Source of the DNA: a virus
Virus record (IMG/VR): IMGVR_UViG_3300020057_000367
Coordinates: 1 to 42,780 of that record
Length of the DNA stretch: 42,780 bases
Direction: 5' to 3' (one strand)
Each line of letters begins with the position of its first letter. Position 1 is the first letter of the stretch. Below the pieces are notes generated by a model, which made no database searches, had not been told where the DNA came from, and was given only the letters and a program-made list of their open reading frames with translations. A program made the position numbers and the translations under genes. Below, piece by piece: positions 13,448 to 22,464 of this stretch.

Positions 13448-13933
13448 TTATACTTCTTTGCGTAGAACTTTACCTTTTCCTTGGGCTGTAGCATCATCCA
13501 CTTCATCTAAAAACTTTTTATTTGAATCACTGTCTTTATTTAACTTTTCCATAAATGTTCTAATCTCTACCAGTATTCTCGTTGTTTCTTCCATGAACAC
13601 TTTTTGTTGAGGATCACGACCTTGTAAAATGGAAAGGTATTCTTTTTTGTTTTCCTCTGCTGCTTCATACAAGCCTTGAAGTTTTCCAATTTTATTAGAA
13701 AGTTCATTGATTTGCGCTTGATGTGAATTAACAATAGTGGCTTTTTCTGCTGCAAGTCTGGTTGCTTTTTCACGCTCAACAAGTGCGGTTTCTTTCAAGG
13801 TATCAATTAAATCATTTTTTGCCTTGTCTCCACCTGACTTGAACTGAGCATAGGCAAACCCGATACCAGCAATCAAGGTTCCTAGTCCTGCAAAAACTCC
13901 GATTATTATTGAGAGATAGTTAAAATTTATCAT
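13448..13933 (-). CDS. Membrane-anchored coiled-coil protein, 161 aa
   Basis: One N-terminal transmembrane helix (about 7-28, LSIIIGVFAGLGTLIAGIGF) followed by about 100 residues of charged coiled coil (KETALVEREKATRLAAEKAT ... INELSNKIGKLQGLYEAAEE) and a Lys-rich end. It sits at the front of the lysis block. It could be a spanin-like or holin-accessory protein, or an inner virion protein. No partner outer-membrane lipoprotein was seen, so a true spanin pair is not supported. Confidence 0.55.
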   Translation of the reverse strand: MINFNYLSIIIGVFAGLGTLIAGIGFAYAQFKSGGDKAKNDLIDTLKETALVEREKATRLAAEKATIVNSHQAQINELSNKIGKLQGLYEAAEENKKEYLSILQGRDPQQKVFMEETTRILVEIRTFMEKLNKDSDSNKKFLDEVDDATAQGKGKVLRKEV

Positions 13934-14012
13934 ATTTTTCTGAGAAAACTTCTCTTATCGTGGCATTATTTTCGTCTTTTGTCATATTATTGTGCTAAGG
14001 GTTAATAATGTT

Positions 14013-16019
14013 TTAAGGCAATAATTCTTCAATCGTTTCAGTTTCACTTTCATCTTTCTCCGGCTTCTCATATTCAAAATCATAACTTTCTAATATGTTA
14101 GCTTGTATTATTTCCTTAGCTTTTGTTATAACAGTTTGTTTATTTTCATCGGAAAGGTTTTTAAAGCTAGGAAGTTGAGTTCTTTTAGTATACCAATTGT
14201 CATATTGTTGGTTAAACTTATCGTTGGCTTCTTTAAATTTAGTATCTCCTATTTTATTTTTGAATTGCCGTAATGTCTTATTTGGATTATTATTCCAGTT
14301 CTTTTGGGTAGGATTAAATGTGCTAGTTGAAAATCCCAAACCTTCTAAAATCATAGAACCAAGCAGAAAAGACGAATTAGGATCTTTCTTTAACTGTTCA
14401 AAGTTTTGCAAGATAATTGGACTAAATGTTTGCTTCAATGACCCTAACAATGTAACGGGTTCCCCTGAAAATGTTTTGCCCTGCCACAAATCTCTGACAA
14501 GTGCGGCAGATGGAGATAATTTACCTTCCCAGAAATTCTGAAATGTATCCAGTGCTGTTTGTTGTCCATATTTGCCTGATATTAAATTGGTATAATTACC
14601 CGTGCTACTCTTTGCCCAAAATCCTAATTCTCCATTGTGGTAACTTGGCGTAAGACGGCTTGCTAATACTACAAGGGGTGTAAGTCCTCCTGATATATCT
14701 GTCCAATGTCCGAAAATCTTAATCTTTCCAAAGTTTGTACTTCTGTTGTCTCTCTCAACACTGTTTGCGTCAATTAATCCTGCAACTACATTTATTGCCG
14801 CAAACGATGAAACTATACTAACTAAAGTTTTTGCTGCTTCTTTTCTTGCAACTGGGTTTGACCTTATTTCCTTATTAGTAAGACCTGCTGTTAAAATATC
14901 TATATTACCTTTTAAGAATTTGATTGAAAATAAAAGAACATTAAGCTCTTTTGCCAAGACCTCTCCTTTTCCTAAACTTCCTCTACCCGTTAGTGAACTT
15001 ACCAAAGCACCTAAGCCTTCCGCTTGTGCCTTATTAGTCATATCCAACCCATTCTTTTCTCCTATTTTAATTACTCTATCTGCAAGATCGGCTCTTAATC
15101 TCAATGCACCGCCATTATATGCTGACTCGGAAGCTTTATATAATCTTTTTAAGAGTGGGATTTTAGCCAAAACATGAGAAGGATAAGCTTCTTCCGACAA
15201 TACATCCAATCCATATCCTCCTGCTTTGTATTTGCCGTTCAAAGCATTGGGGCGGGAGTAAATATCGGCTTTAATTATAGACATAGCATCTTTACCCTTT
15301 AATTCCCTGCCAATATCCAAAAAGGACTTTGCAAAGTTTTTAGCCCAAATGTGTGAAGTTCTTATATCTAAAAGTGTTTTAATTCCCTGTCTTCCATAAA
15401 ATGAATTGTCAAAAGAGGCAACTGCTGATTTCATTAATCCGGGTATGTTACCAACTGCACCCAAAGTCTTTTTAACTGGATTTTCCCTAAACGATAAACT
15501 TTTGGCTTGTAACTTTAATTCATTAACATAATCTTCTAATTTGACCTCATTGATACCATAATCTAGTCGCTCTGACTTTGATGCAAAAGTTCCATCTTCT
15601 TTTGCCTTAATTCTTAAATCCTGTGCCATTTTAGACAGTTCAGCGATGGTCTTGGCTTCTTGTTGTGTTACACCAAATCCAAGTCGTGTCTCAGCTAAGT
15701 CTCTTAAAAACGCTTGTTCTTCTGTCGGGTTTAAGATTTTATCCATTCTTTCAATTCTTGATATTAAATCTCTTCTTGCTGTTTTTGTTACCCCTCCCAC
15801 TTTCTTAGCCCAGCTTATATATCCTGCTTTTTGATTTTTTAGAAGTAATTTACTTTCAAATAGTGCATTGACTTTAGTTGCGTTATCTCCAACAAAGTTT
15901 TTTAGAAAAGCATTACGAGCTTCACTAGACATACCAGCTAATTTAATAGGATCAATTCTGCCATCTCTTAGGGCTTTCTTAAACTCTAATACTTTTTCCT
16001 TTGTTATACAAAATGCCAT
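14013..16019 (-). CDS. Large internal virion (ejection) protein, 668 aa
   Basis: Long, mostly helical and Lys-rich, without catalytic motifs. It contains two Gly/Ala-rich hydrophobic stretches that could insert in a membrane (about 395-430, KTLVSIVSSFAAINVVAGLI, and near 455-475) and a region LSPSAALVRDLWQGKTFSGE then PVTLLG. That pattern recalls the large polyvalent-protein-associated regions (LPD38-like) of phage ejected proteins. It begins one base after the stop of the ART-domain protein, so the two are coupled and probably ejected together. The C terminus is acidic. Confidence 0.55.
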   Translation of the reverse strand: MAFCITKEKVLEFKKALRDGRIDPIKLAGMSSEARNAFLKNFVGDNATKVNALFESKLLLKNQKAGYISWAKKVGGVTKTARRDLISRIERMDKILNPTEEQAFLRDLAETRLGFGVTQQEAKTIAELSKMAQDLRIKAKEDGTFASKSERLDYGINEVKLEDYVNELKLQAKSLSFRENPVKKTLGAVGNIPGLMKSAVASFDNSFYGRQGIKTLLDIRTSHIWAKNFAKSFLDIGRELKGKDAMSIIKADIYSRPNALNGKYKAGGYGLDVLSEEAYPSHVLAKIPLLKRLYKASESAYNGGALRLRADLADRVIKIGEKNGLDMTNKAQAEGLGALVSSLTGRGSLGKGEVLAKELNVLLFSIKFLKGNIDILTAGLTNKEIRSNPVARKEAAKTLVSIVSSFAAINVVAGLIDANSVERDNRSTNFGKIKIFGHWTDISGGLTPLVVLASRLTPSYHNGELGFWAKSSTGNYTNLISGKYGQQTALDTFQNFWEGKLSPSAALVRDLWQGKTFSGEPVTLLGSLKQTFSPIILQNFEQLKKDPNSSFLLGSMILEGLGFSTSTFNPTQKNWNNNPNKTLRQFKNKIGDTKFKEANDKFNQQYDNWYTKRTQLPSFKNLSDENKQTVITKAKEIIQANILESYDFEYEKPEKDESETETIEELLP

Positions 16020-16020
16020 A

Positions 16021-18606
16021 TTAACACTCCAAACTCTTTACAAAATTATTCCAATCGTATTTATCTGGTTTCTTAACTTTAGATTGTATATCTTTTACTA
16101 TTTTATCACTTACTTCTTGTGAGGTTTTGCCACTATATCTTTTAGTAAATGCTTCTTCTCTTACTTTTATAATATCACGCATAATCTTAACTGGCGAATT
16201 AGGGTCAATTTCAGTTAAGATAGAAAGTTCCTGCCCTGCTCTTGTTGATGCTAATGATGCAAGTTTTCTGGCAAGAGTAACATCTCCCCTAGCCATATTT
16301 TCCATTGCCACATAAATAGAGTTTTTAAGAATGTCCTTTGGTGCTTCTATTTCGCCTCGTAAGACTCTCATTGCATCTTCGGGATTTTTAATAACATAAT
16401 CTACCGCTTTAGCAATATTTTCTTTTTTATTCATTGTTGTAAAAGTCGAGCCGAGTTGGTCTTTTATCTCTTGAGGCGTTTTATCTAAAGACTCTGTAAC
16501 TCTTGCCTCTAGCCTACTTATCTTTTCAATGCCTTCTTTACTTGCTACTGGCAGTTGTTCACGGGGAACGCTTACTATTGTAGGCTTTACTTCTACTTTT
16601 GGCTTTACTCCTCCTGTAGCTTGGGTGTAGATTTTTTCTAACTGGGATTTGGTTTTGATTTTATCAGGTTCAAATATTACAGTTTCTATAGCGTCTCCAC
16701 CTCTTTTTATAACAACACCGTCATATCCTAAATCTTTTATATGAGATGTAAATTGTTCAACTTGTCCTCTTACTGGTCTGATTAAACCACCATTGGTATC
16801 TTCGATTAAAGCATCTTCACTCATATTTAATAAATCCGCCATTTCTTTACGATTCTTTATTTTAGAAATATCAAATAATTTAGTTGAAATTGGATACACT
16901 TCCATTACAATCTTAGCCAACCTTCCTTTCGGAGCGACCCTTGCAAAACTCTCAGTATTTCCAAAATAAAAACCCCTACCAAATAATCCTTCATCTGTAG
17001 CTGTTCCTATTTTACTTTTATCAAAAACTTCAAAATCTGCATTTGTTCCATGATAAAGAGGTTTTCCCTGTCCCCTCACAAACTCCTCCACCGTTCCACC
17101 TCTTGCGGCTATCTTCCTTGCTTCTCGAGCGAGCGGTTGGAGGTCCGGAGGGATCTCTCCCCCTGTAGCTTGGGTGGGAGCTTTTTCCACAATTTTGGCT
17201 TCAGGAGTAATTTTGGCTTCAGTTTTGACTATAGGTTCAGTCGGTTTAACCTTATCTGATACTACAGGTTCTATTGGTTTTTGTCTTAATTCACTTACTC
17301 TTTTTCTCAATTCTTGGACTTTAGCCAATTTAGCAGGAGTTGGATTTTGATTATAACTATCAAGAGCTTTCTGGTATTCATTCCTAGCTTTTCCTATATC
17401 TACCTTTTGCTTATTAGCTTTTTCTGTCATTGTAAAACCTTCTCCCTCTACTATTGCACGTTTTTTCGGAGCTTCTATTTGCTTTGCTTTTGGAGCTTCT
17501 ATCATTATATTTTGTCCTTGTTTTTGTGCCTCAAGTGCTGTTTTAACTAACGCTTTTCCTTCGGGGGTTTTCTCTTGCCCGCTTTTTATTACCGCCCCTA
17601 TAACCTCTTGAGGGGTATTTTCTCCTGCTTTTAGATTAGATAGGATTTTTTTCCCTACTACCCCAAGACCCTTGAATCCAACAGCTGCTACTGCTCCTAT
17701 TGCTACGCCTTGCGGAAGATTCTCTATTGCCTCCTGTGTGGTATTGGCTCTTGATATTGAATCTAATCCACCTGATAAACCGCCTAGAAAAAATGTAGTT
17801 TTCCAAAGTTTCCCAAAAGGAGCAATAATTTGTCCTACTCCTGCTGCTGTTTTTATTGCAGCTTGGGCAGGTGTAAGAGGTGGCCCTGCCTCTTGTTTAA
17901 CAAAATCAATAAATTCTCTTTGATTTTTGCCTACATCGCTGTCTATTTGTCTTGATAAGTCTAGTAATCTTTTCTTTTGGGCAAGGTCTTTCTCGGTTTT
18001 TGCCCTATCAACTAATCTTCGGGACATCTTAAAAGCTTCCTCTGCCGATAGTTGTGTTTTATCCGACATCTTATAACCTAAAAGCACTCCTGCTTGTTTA
18101 TAAGAATCTGCCGCCCCTGCTAGAATAAACTTTGCAACATCTTCTAGAGTAATACCTTTATCAAGTGGTTTTAGTAGCGTAGCCGAAGGTTGAGATATGG
18201 GAGTTGGATTAAGCTCACTTAATTGTGGTTGAGTTAGTTTTTTCTGGTTAGGCCTTAAAAAAATAGGTTCTTTAAATGGAGTAGCTTGTATATTAGGCTG
18301 TTTACCTACTATCTGCTCTTTTGGGACAGGAGATATAATTTTTTTAGGAGTTATAAAACTTATAGCAATTCCTTTTATTTTTTCAATACCTGTTTGAATT
18401 TCTCTTTTTGCGCTAGAGAATAACTCTTGACCTATATCTTGCTTGGGCTGTGCGGTAGGTTTTGAAACAACTGTGGGTTTTGCGATACTTGCAGTTTGTA
18501 ATTGTTGTCTCGCTTGATCAAGGGGCACATAGCCAGTATTGCTACTAGGGGTTGATGTTTTAAGTCCTAAGTTTGATCTTGCTTGCGATAATGGTACATA
18601 TGTCAT
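16021..18606 (-). CDS. Polyvalent internal virion protein with an ADP-ribosyltransferase-like domain
   Basis: 861 residues. The N-terminal 150 are Pro/Gln-rich with a doubled motif (YVPLSQAR and YVPLDQAR). Residues 155-330 are helical with Gly/Ala-rich hydrophobic segments (LWKTTFFLGGLSGGLD, VAIGAVAAVGFKGLGVVG). Residues about 515-652 match the ART domain of phage polyvalent proteins: YHGT 518-521, GRGFYFG 543-549, GYDGVV 627-632 and ETVIFEPDKI with E641. It may be delivered into the host with the DNA and ADP-ribosylate a host target. A helical region follows to the end. Overlaps its upstream gene by 4 bases. Confidence 0.7.
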   Translation of the reverse strand: MTYVPLSQARSNLGLKTSTPSSNTGYVPLDQARQQLQTASIAKPTVVSKPTAQPKQDIGQELFSSAKREIQTGIEKIKGIAISFITPKKIISPVPKEQIVGKQPNIQATPFKEPIFLRPNQKKLTQPQLSELNPTPISQPSATLLKPLDKGITLEDVAKFILAGAADSYKQAGVLLGYKMSDKTQLSAEEAFKMSRRLVDRAKTEKDLAQKKRLLDLSRQIDSDVGKNQREFIDFVKQEAGPPLTPAQAAIKTAAGVGQIIAPFGKLWKTTFFLGGLSGGLDSISRANTTQEAIENLPQGVAIGAVAAVGFKGLGVVGKKILSNLKAGENTPQEVIGAVIKSGQEKTPEGKALVKTALEAQKQGQNIMIEAPKAKQIEAPKKRAIVEGEGFTMTEKANKQKVDIGKARNEYQKALDSYNQNPTPAKLAKVQELRKRVSELRQKPIEPVVSDKVKPTEPIVKTEAKITPEAKIVEKAPTQATGGEIPPDLQPLAREARKIAARGGTVEEFVRGQGKPLYHGTNADFEVFDKSKIGTATDEGLFGRGFYFGNTESFARVAPKGRLAKIVMEVYPISTKLFDISKIKNRKEMADLLNMSEDALIEDTNGGLIRPVRGQVEQFTSHIKDLGYDGVVIKRGGDAIETVIFEPDKIKTKSQLEKIYTQATGGVKPKVEVKPTIVSVPREQLPVASKEGIEKISRLEARVTESLDKTPQEIKDQLGSTFTTMNKKENIAKAVDYVIKNPEDAMRVLRGEIEAPKDILKNSIYVAMENMARGDVTLARKLASLASTRAGQELSILTEIDPNSPVKIMRDIIKVREEAFTKRYSGKTSQEVSDKIVKDIQSKVKKPDKYDWNNFVKSLEC

Positions 18607-19688
18607 ATATTATATCGCTTCTTATCTTCTGATCTTGTTGTAGCATTTTGCTTATAAGGAGTGCTTGATACATAAATATCGTAAATTTGTTTATTTGTCA
18701 TTCCATATCCAGAATATAAACTCATCATAGTACCAAGAGTCATTCTATTTTTTGCATCTGCAGCAGCAAAGCCTGGTGCTGCTGCTTTATCATCTTTTTG
18801 TTGATCCGCTATGCCCTTTGGCTTCTCTGGTTTAGTCGATGTTGCCGCTATAGTCTGTTTATTGATAATGTCTCCTGTTTGTGAGTTGATAACCGCAAAT
18901 CCTTGATTTATATTATCATCCCATTCTATTATGGCTGTTTTAACATTCTTAGCTTTTTGTGCATTTATAGCGCTGTAAATCATACTGCTTGAAATTCCTG
19001 AACTTCTTGTAGCATTAGCAATATCATCACCACTGGCGTTATCAAATGCCCCTGAACTTATAAGGTTGTTGACTTGATCAAAAGCTGTTTTAGCCACTTG
19101 AGAATTGATATCAAATCTTTTAAGTTCAAGATTAAGTTTCATTTCCACATCTGCTTTTGAAGTGGCTATGTCACTTTTAATATTAGCTGTTCTCTCGCCA
19201 AACAATTGCTCAAGTTTTGCTACCCTTCCAACTCTTGTTGCCTCGGATAAGAAGGGATTATCATTTATCTTCCCTTTGGCTTCGATATGCTGTTTCTCCA
19301 TTCCTGAAAATTGAGCCTGTTTATCCGTTATCCCTGATGATTTATATAGAGCGTCATAACTAACTACTGGGTCAAAGGTTGCGGGCGGAGTAAACCCTGC
19401 TCCTGCCCCTGCCTGTCCCGTAGTTCCTGCTTGAGAAAATCCTGATGAAGCTGGCGCTCCTGCTGTGGGAGAAGGAGCTAACCCTGCCGTCTGTCTTTGC
19501 TGTTCAATGTAAGCTACATTTTGTGGTGCGGTTTGAGCGATTACTTCTTTACTTACAGCTTGTCCTGCTCCAGACTGTGAAGAACCAGGATGTATTTGCC
19601 CTGGTTCACTAAAAGTACCACCCCAGTATTGTCTACCACTATACCAACCCCCTTGTTGAAATCCCCCTGGAGGGGTTTTTGGATTCAT
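18603..19688 (-). CDS. Internal or tail-associated virion protein, 361 aa
   Basis: Residues 1-105 are Gly/Gln/Ser/Ala/Pro-rich and disordered (GGFQQGGWYSGRQYWGGTF). Residues 110-260 are helical (ATRVGRVAKLEQLFGERTAN, then DVEMKLNLELKRFDINSQVA). The C-terminal part has a short beta-like stretch (AIIEWDDNINQGFAVINSQT) and a basic end. No enzyme motif. It lies between the adaptor and two large ejection-type proteins with a 4-base overlap, so an internal or ejected structural role is likely. Confidence 0.55.
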   Translation of the reverse strand: MNPKTPPGGFQQGGWYSGRQYWGGTFSEPGQIHPGSSQSGAGQAVSKEVIAQTAPQNVAYIEQQRQTAGLAPSPTAGAPASSGFSQAGTTGQAGAGAGFTPPATFDPVVSYDALYKSSGITDKQAQFSGMEKQHIEAKGKINDNPFLSEATRVGRVAKLEQLFGERTANIKSDIATSKADVEMKLNLELKRFDINSQVAKTAFDQVNNLISSGAFDNASGDDIANATRSSGISSSMIYSAINAQKAKNVKTAIIEWDDNINQGFAVINSQTGDIINKQTIAATSTKPEKPKGIADQQKDDKAAAPGFAAADAKNRMTLGTMMSLYSGYGMTNKQIYDIYVSSTPYKQNATTRSEDKKRYNI

Positions 19689-19691
19689 AAT

Positions 19692-20408
19692 TTAAAAATT
19701 ACCGATATTGTTTTTAGTCGTTGTTCTTTTATTGCTAAACATATCTCCAATATAAAACATTGGTTGATTCTTCTCATACTTAGCATTTTCTTGTTTTAGT
19801 TTGTTCCATGCAACCGTGAGTATTTGTTTAGCTTCTATACTTGCAAATTGACCTGATCTTTGGTCTTCACCCTTATTCTTTAAAATGGCTAAAGCCTCAA
19901 GAACGATACTTTCATTCGCTTCAGGCATATTGTAACTAAAAATTGTTGTATCGGCATCTGCGGATAAAGTTGTTATATTCTTCACTCCCCAAACACTTAT
20001 ATTGTTAGTTCCTGCCGTAGTGGGTACGGGATAGATAAAAAACCTTCTCTTCTGATTAGCCCACTTCTTATCAGTTGAGTTATCATTATCAGTATCTCTA
20101 CGCCATACTAGATAATCCTCAAAAGCTAGTGGACTTCCATCGGGGTCTTCTCCATATTGTTTATCATCTACTTCCAGCTTCCACATAGAATCAGGGCGCC
20201 AGGTTGAGGGGTAGTCGTAAGGTTCAATACCATTTTGAGTGCTTGTTTTCTTGGCGTCTTCATTTTGGGGCCATCTATAAAGAGATCCAGCCTTCCTATA
20301 CGCTCTGTTGATAACACGGTCAATTACAGTGGGAGAGAATAGAGTTGACTCATCTCCTATTGATAAATCGTCTTGAATGGCTTGTCTGATGCTCGCTAAC
20401 GTGTCCAT
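19692..20408 (-). CDS. Head-tail adaptor (connector) protein
   Basis: 238 residues. The N terminus MDTLASIRQAIQDDLSIGDE then FSPTVIDRVINRAYRKAGSL YRWP is the pattern of phage adaptor/gatekeeper proteins of the T7 gp11 or P22 gp4 kind, followed by a beta region (FFIYPVPTTAGTNNISVWGV) and a helical C terminus. It would form the ring beneath the portal. Its own promoter ends 6 nt before ATG 20408, so it is probably leaderless. Confidence 0.7.
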   Translation of the reverse strand: MDTLASIRQAIQDDLSIGDESTLFSPTVIDRVINRAYRKAGSLYRWPQNEDAKKTSTQNGIEPYDYPSTWRPDSMWKLEVDDKQYGEDPDGSPLAFEDYLVWRRDTDNDNSTDKKWANQKRRFFIYPVPTTAGTNNISVWGVKNITTLSADADTTIFSYNMPEANESIVLEALAILKNKGEDQRSGQFASIEAKQILTVAWNKLKQENAKYEKNQPMFYIGDMFSNKRTTTKNNIGNF

Positions 20409-20414
20409 TTTTTA

Positions 20415-20444
20415 AGAATAGACGAAGTTTATATTTTATGGCAA
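20415..20444 (-). promoter_or_regulatory. Leaderless late promoter of the adaptor gene
   Basis: TTGCCA (20444-20439), 18-bp spacer beginning TAAAATA, TATTCT (20420-20415), 6 nt, ATG 20408. Confidence 0.8.
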
Positions 20445-20450
20445 GAGGAA

Positions 20451-20768
20451 TTACTTTTTAATTAGAAGTTTGGTCTTAGTATCAACTTTGTATTGATGAA
20501 TTTCGGAAGGTTTTTTATCTATCTCAACAAAAATATCTCCTTGTGAATGATCTGGGGCAAAATCGGCTGTAAACATTTTATCTTTTTCTTTTATTGAATC
20601 TATTGGTTTTCCGTCTTTATCAAACCATTTAACAGGTTTCCAATTTACCACAATCCTATCATTTGCCTCTTTATCGCCAATCCATACCTTTAAATGATCT
20701 TCGTTGTGGATTCTTCCGTCAACTGTTCCCTGTATTTCTCCTGTTTTTTTATCGAAAAATATAATCAT
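20451..20768 (-). CDS. Hypothetical tail-region protein, 105 aa
   Basis: Not recognised. Predominantly beta with many charged residues (MIIFFDKKTGEIQGTVDGRI, then DRIVVNWKPVKWFDKDGKPI). Compact and lacking Cys, like small appendage or tail-tip accessory proteins. It is the last gene of a five-gene run joined by 4-base overlaps or near-overlaps downstream of the nozzle gene, which points to a virion role. Confidence 0.5.
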   Translation of the reverse strand: MIIFFDKKTGEIQGTVDGRIHNEDHLKVWIGDKEANDRIVVNWKPVKWFDKDGKPIDSIKEKDKMFTADFAPDHSQGDIFVEIDKKPSEIHQYKVDTKTKLLIKK

Positions 20769-21187
20769 AATCCCAAATTGTTTCTATATATTTTATATCT
20801 AAAATCAGCAGTATAAGAATCTGCAACCCCATCAGTATCTCCTCTTACTTTAACATATAATCTTGTAGTTGTACAAAATGCTTCAAACTTTCTGAAAACT
20901 CCTGATCCTGATCCATAACCTGCCGTTACATAGCTTGATCCTATCATTTGCCAATTAGTTAAATGTTTTACAAAAACCTCAAAAAAAGGATAATATCCCA
21001 AATCATGATTTACAAAAGTAACATATTCATAAGGAGGATTGGCGGCTGCTTCATTTATAACTATACTTAAAAGCCCTGAAGCATGATATTTTAATGTATC
21101 ATATTCTGAATCATAAATTATATTATCCAAAGTCGCTTCGGTTAAAACATTATATCCAGGTTTAGAAACTCTAATTTTTTGTGTCAT
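20765..21187 (-). CDS. Tandem tail-appendage paralogue 1, 140 aa
   Basis: Shares the N-terminal pattern MTQKIRVSKPGYNVLTEATL ... YDTLKYHASG with the next two genes. After this short conserved module comes a beta-rich half ending in YKIYRN. Such small proteins occur in phage tail or fibre loci. It overlaps the neighbouring paralogue by 4 bases (ATGA). Probably a virion surface component. The exact role is unknown. Confidence 0.55.
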   Translation of the reverse strand: MTQKIRVSKPGYNVLTEATLDNIIYDSEYDTLKYHASGLLSIVINEAAANPPYEYVTFVNHDLGYYPFFEVFVKHLTNWQMIGSSYVTAGYGSGSGVFRKFEAFCTTTRLYVKVRGDTDGVADSYTADFRYKIYRNNLGL

Positions 21188-21573
21188 AATGGAACTTCAA
21201 ATATATAATACTTAAATTTCAAGTCAACATTTACTGCCCGGAAATTCCTACCAGTAAAAATAATGTTAGTAGCGTCTGATTGTACTTCATAAAACAATAT
21301 ATCATTATAAGGAGCAGTATAAAATTGTTCGAATCCTGATCTGATTACTTCAGCATTTGTATCAGCTTTCATAAAAGCATCAACAAGGGGCGTATAAGAC
21401 AAACCATGAGCTAAAGTTTTTGTAAAAACACCAGGAACTACAGCAGTAAAACTAGCAACGCCAGAAGCCACAATCTTAAATGTGTTGTAGGAAGAATGAA
21501 AGATAAAATCATTCGGATCAGTAGCCGTTAAGACATTTTTTGTTGCTTTTGATACTGCAATTATTTGTGTCAT
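21184..21573 (-). CDS. Tandem tail-appendage paralogue 2, 129 aa
   Basis: Second of three tandem paralogues: MTQIIAVSKATKNVLTATDP, NTFKIVASG, then a beta-rich domain closing with FKYYIFEVPL. Only the first 45 residues are clearly conserved with paralogues 1 and 3, so the remainder has diverged. Overlaps both neighbours by 4 bases. Confidence 0.55.
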   Translation of the reverse strand: MTQIIAVSKATKNVLTATDPNDFIFHSSYNTFKIVASGVASFTAVVPGVFTKTLAHGLSYTPLVDAFMKADTNAEVIRSGFEQFYTAPYNDILFYEVQSDATNIIFTGRNFRAVNVDLKFKYYIFEVPL

Positions 21574-21935
21574 ACTTGTTGGTCATAAAAAATATAATAC
21601 TTATATGACCCATTATTGCCATTATTAATCTTAGTTATATATAAATTTGTAGTATCAAGTTCTGCTTTTAATAGTCCCGCCTCTGATCCTCCTGCTAAAA
21701 GTAGTGTCCAATCTGTAACTGTTCCACTTGTTTGTTTTCCAAATACTTTTACATGAGGAATATATCCTAAATTATGAGCAATTGTTGCCGTAGCACCACT
21801 CGCAAGTGTTCCTGACCCCCTAGCAAATTCTTTAATAAGAATGTTATCAGAATCAGCATAAATAGAATAATTATAAATATTAGTCTCGGTTAATGCATTA
21901 TATCCTGGAAGTGATACTCGTATTGTTTGTGCCAT
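21570..21935 (-). CDS. Tandem tail-appendage paralogue 3, 121 aa
   Basis: Third paralogue: MAQTIRVSLPGYNALTETNI, then IAHNLGYIPHVKVFGKQ and the closing YKYYIFYDQQV. The AHxLGYxPxVxVF segment is also visible in paralogue 1 (NHDLGYYPFFEVFVK) and paralogue 2 (AHGLSYTPLVDAFMK), which ties the three together beyond their N termini. Likely a small beta-sandwich appendage protein. Confidence 0.6.
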   Translation of the reverse strand: MAQTIRVSLPGYNALTETNIYNYSIYADSDNILIKEFARGSGTLASGATATIAHNLGYIPHVKVFGKQTSGTVTDWTLLLAGGSEAGLLKAELDTTNLYITKINNGNNGSYKYYIFYDQQV

Positions 21936-21938
21936 AGT

Positions 21939-22463
21939 TCATACATTGCCTATCACAATTCTATTAGTTGTCCCATCATTTACTACGATTCTATTATTTG
22001 CCCCGTCAAGCCTTACGAAAGAATTACTCTCTCCTGTCCCAACATCTATTTCACCTGTAATTAAAGAACCTGATATAAGTGATCCTGCTCTAATTTCTCC
22101 TGCAAACACCGCATCTCCTGTAGTTCCATCAATAACAAAAGTAAGAAGTCCCGCTATATCTCTCGCAGTTATTCCATTAGGTGTAAGTCTTAAATCTCCA
22201 GTCAGTCCTTCCTTGAAACTCCCTATCTGAAATCCACCAGATTGGACTAACTCAAATTCCTGCAAGACCTTGCGACTTTTTGTATTAAGTGCTGTCGAAA
22301 GTAACTCAACTGCGGTTCTTTTAACCGGAAAAGACTTAGATGGCGTAGTTGTAGGGGCAAAAGTACCTGCTGGAAGCTGTCCTTGTGAAACAAGAGGCTC
22401 AATCCCACCTGGAAATGGGTTTTCTTCAATTACCTCCTGTGTAAATATTTGGTTGTTTTCCAT
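21939..22463 (-). CDS. Tail-tip/fibre protein, 174 aa
   Basis: The N-terminal 60 residues are Pro/Thr-rich. The second half has the trimeric beta-prism pattern common in tail-tip and fibre proteins: ITARDIAGLLTFVIDGTTGD followed by AVFAGEIRAGSLISG and a repeated VRLDGANNRIVVNDG TTNRIVIGN motif. It probably forms a short intertwined fibre. It starts right after the nozzle-like gene and precedes the three paralogues. Confidence 0.6.
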   Translation of the reverse strand: MENNQIFTQEVIEENPFPGGIEPLVSQGQLPAGTFAPTTTPSKSFPVKRTAVELLSTALNTKSRKVLQEFELVQSGGFQIGSFKEGLTGDLRLTPNGITARDIAGLLTFVIDGTTGDAVFAGEIRAGSLISGSLITGEIDVGTGESNSFVRLDGANNRIVVNDGTTNRIVIGNV

Positions 22464-22464
22464 A

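Noticed and set aside
13934-14012. 21-codon ORF (ATG near 13995) before the TM/coiled-coil gene
   Set aside because: No ribosome-binding site or recognisable sequence, and it overlaps the next start.
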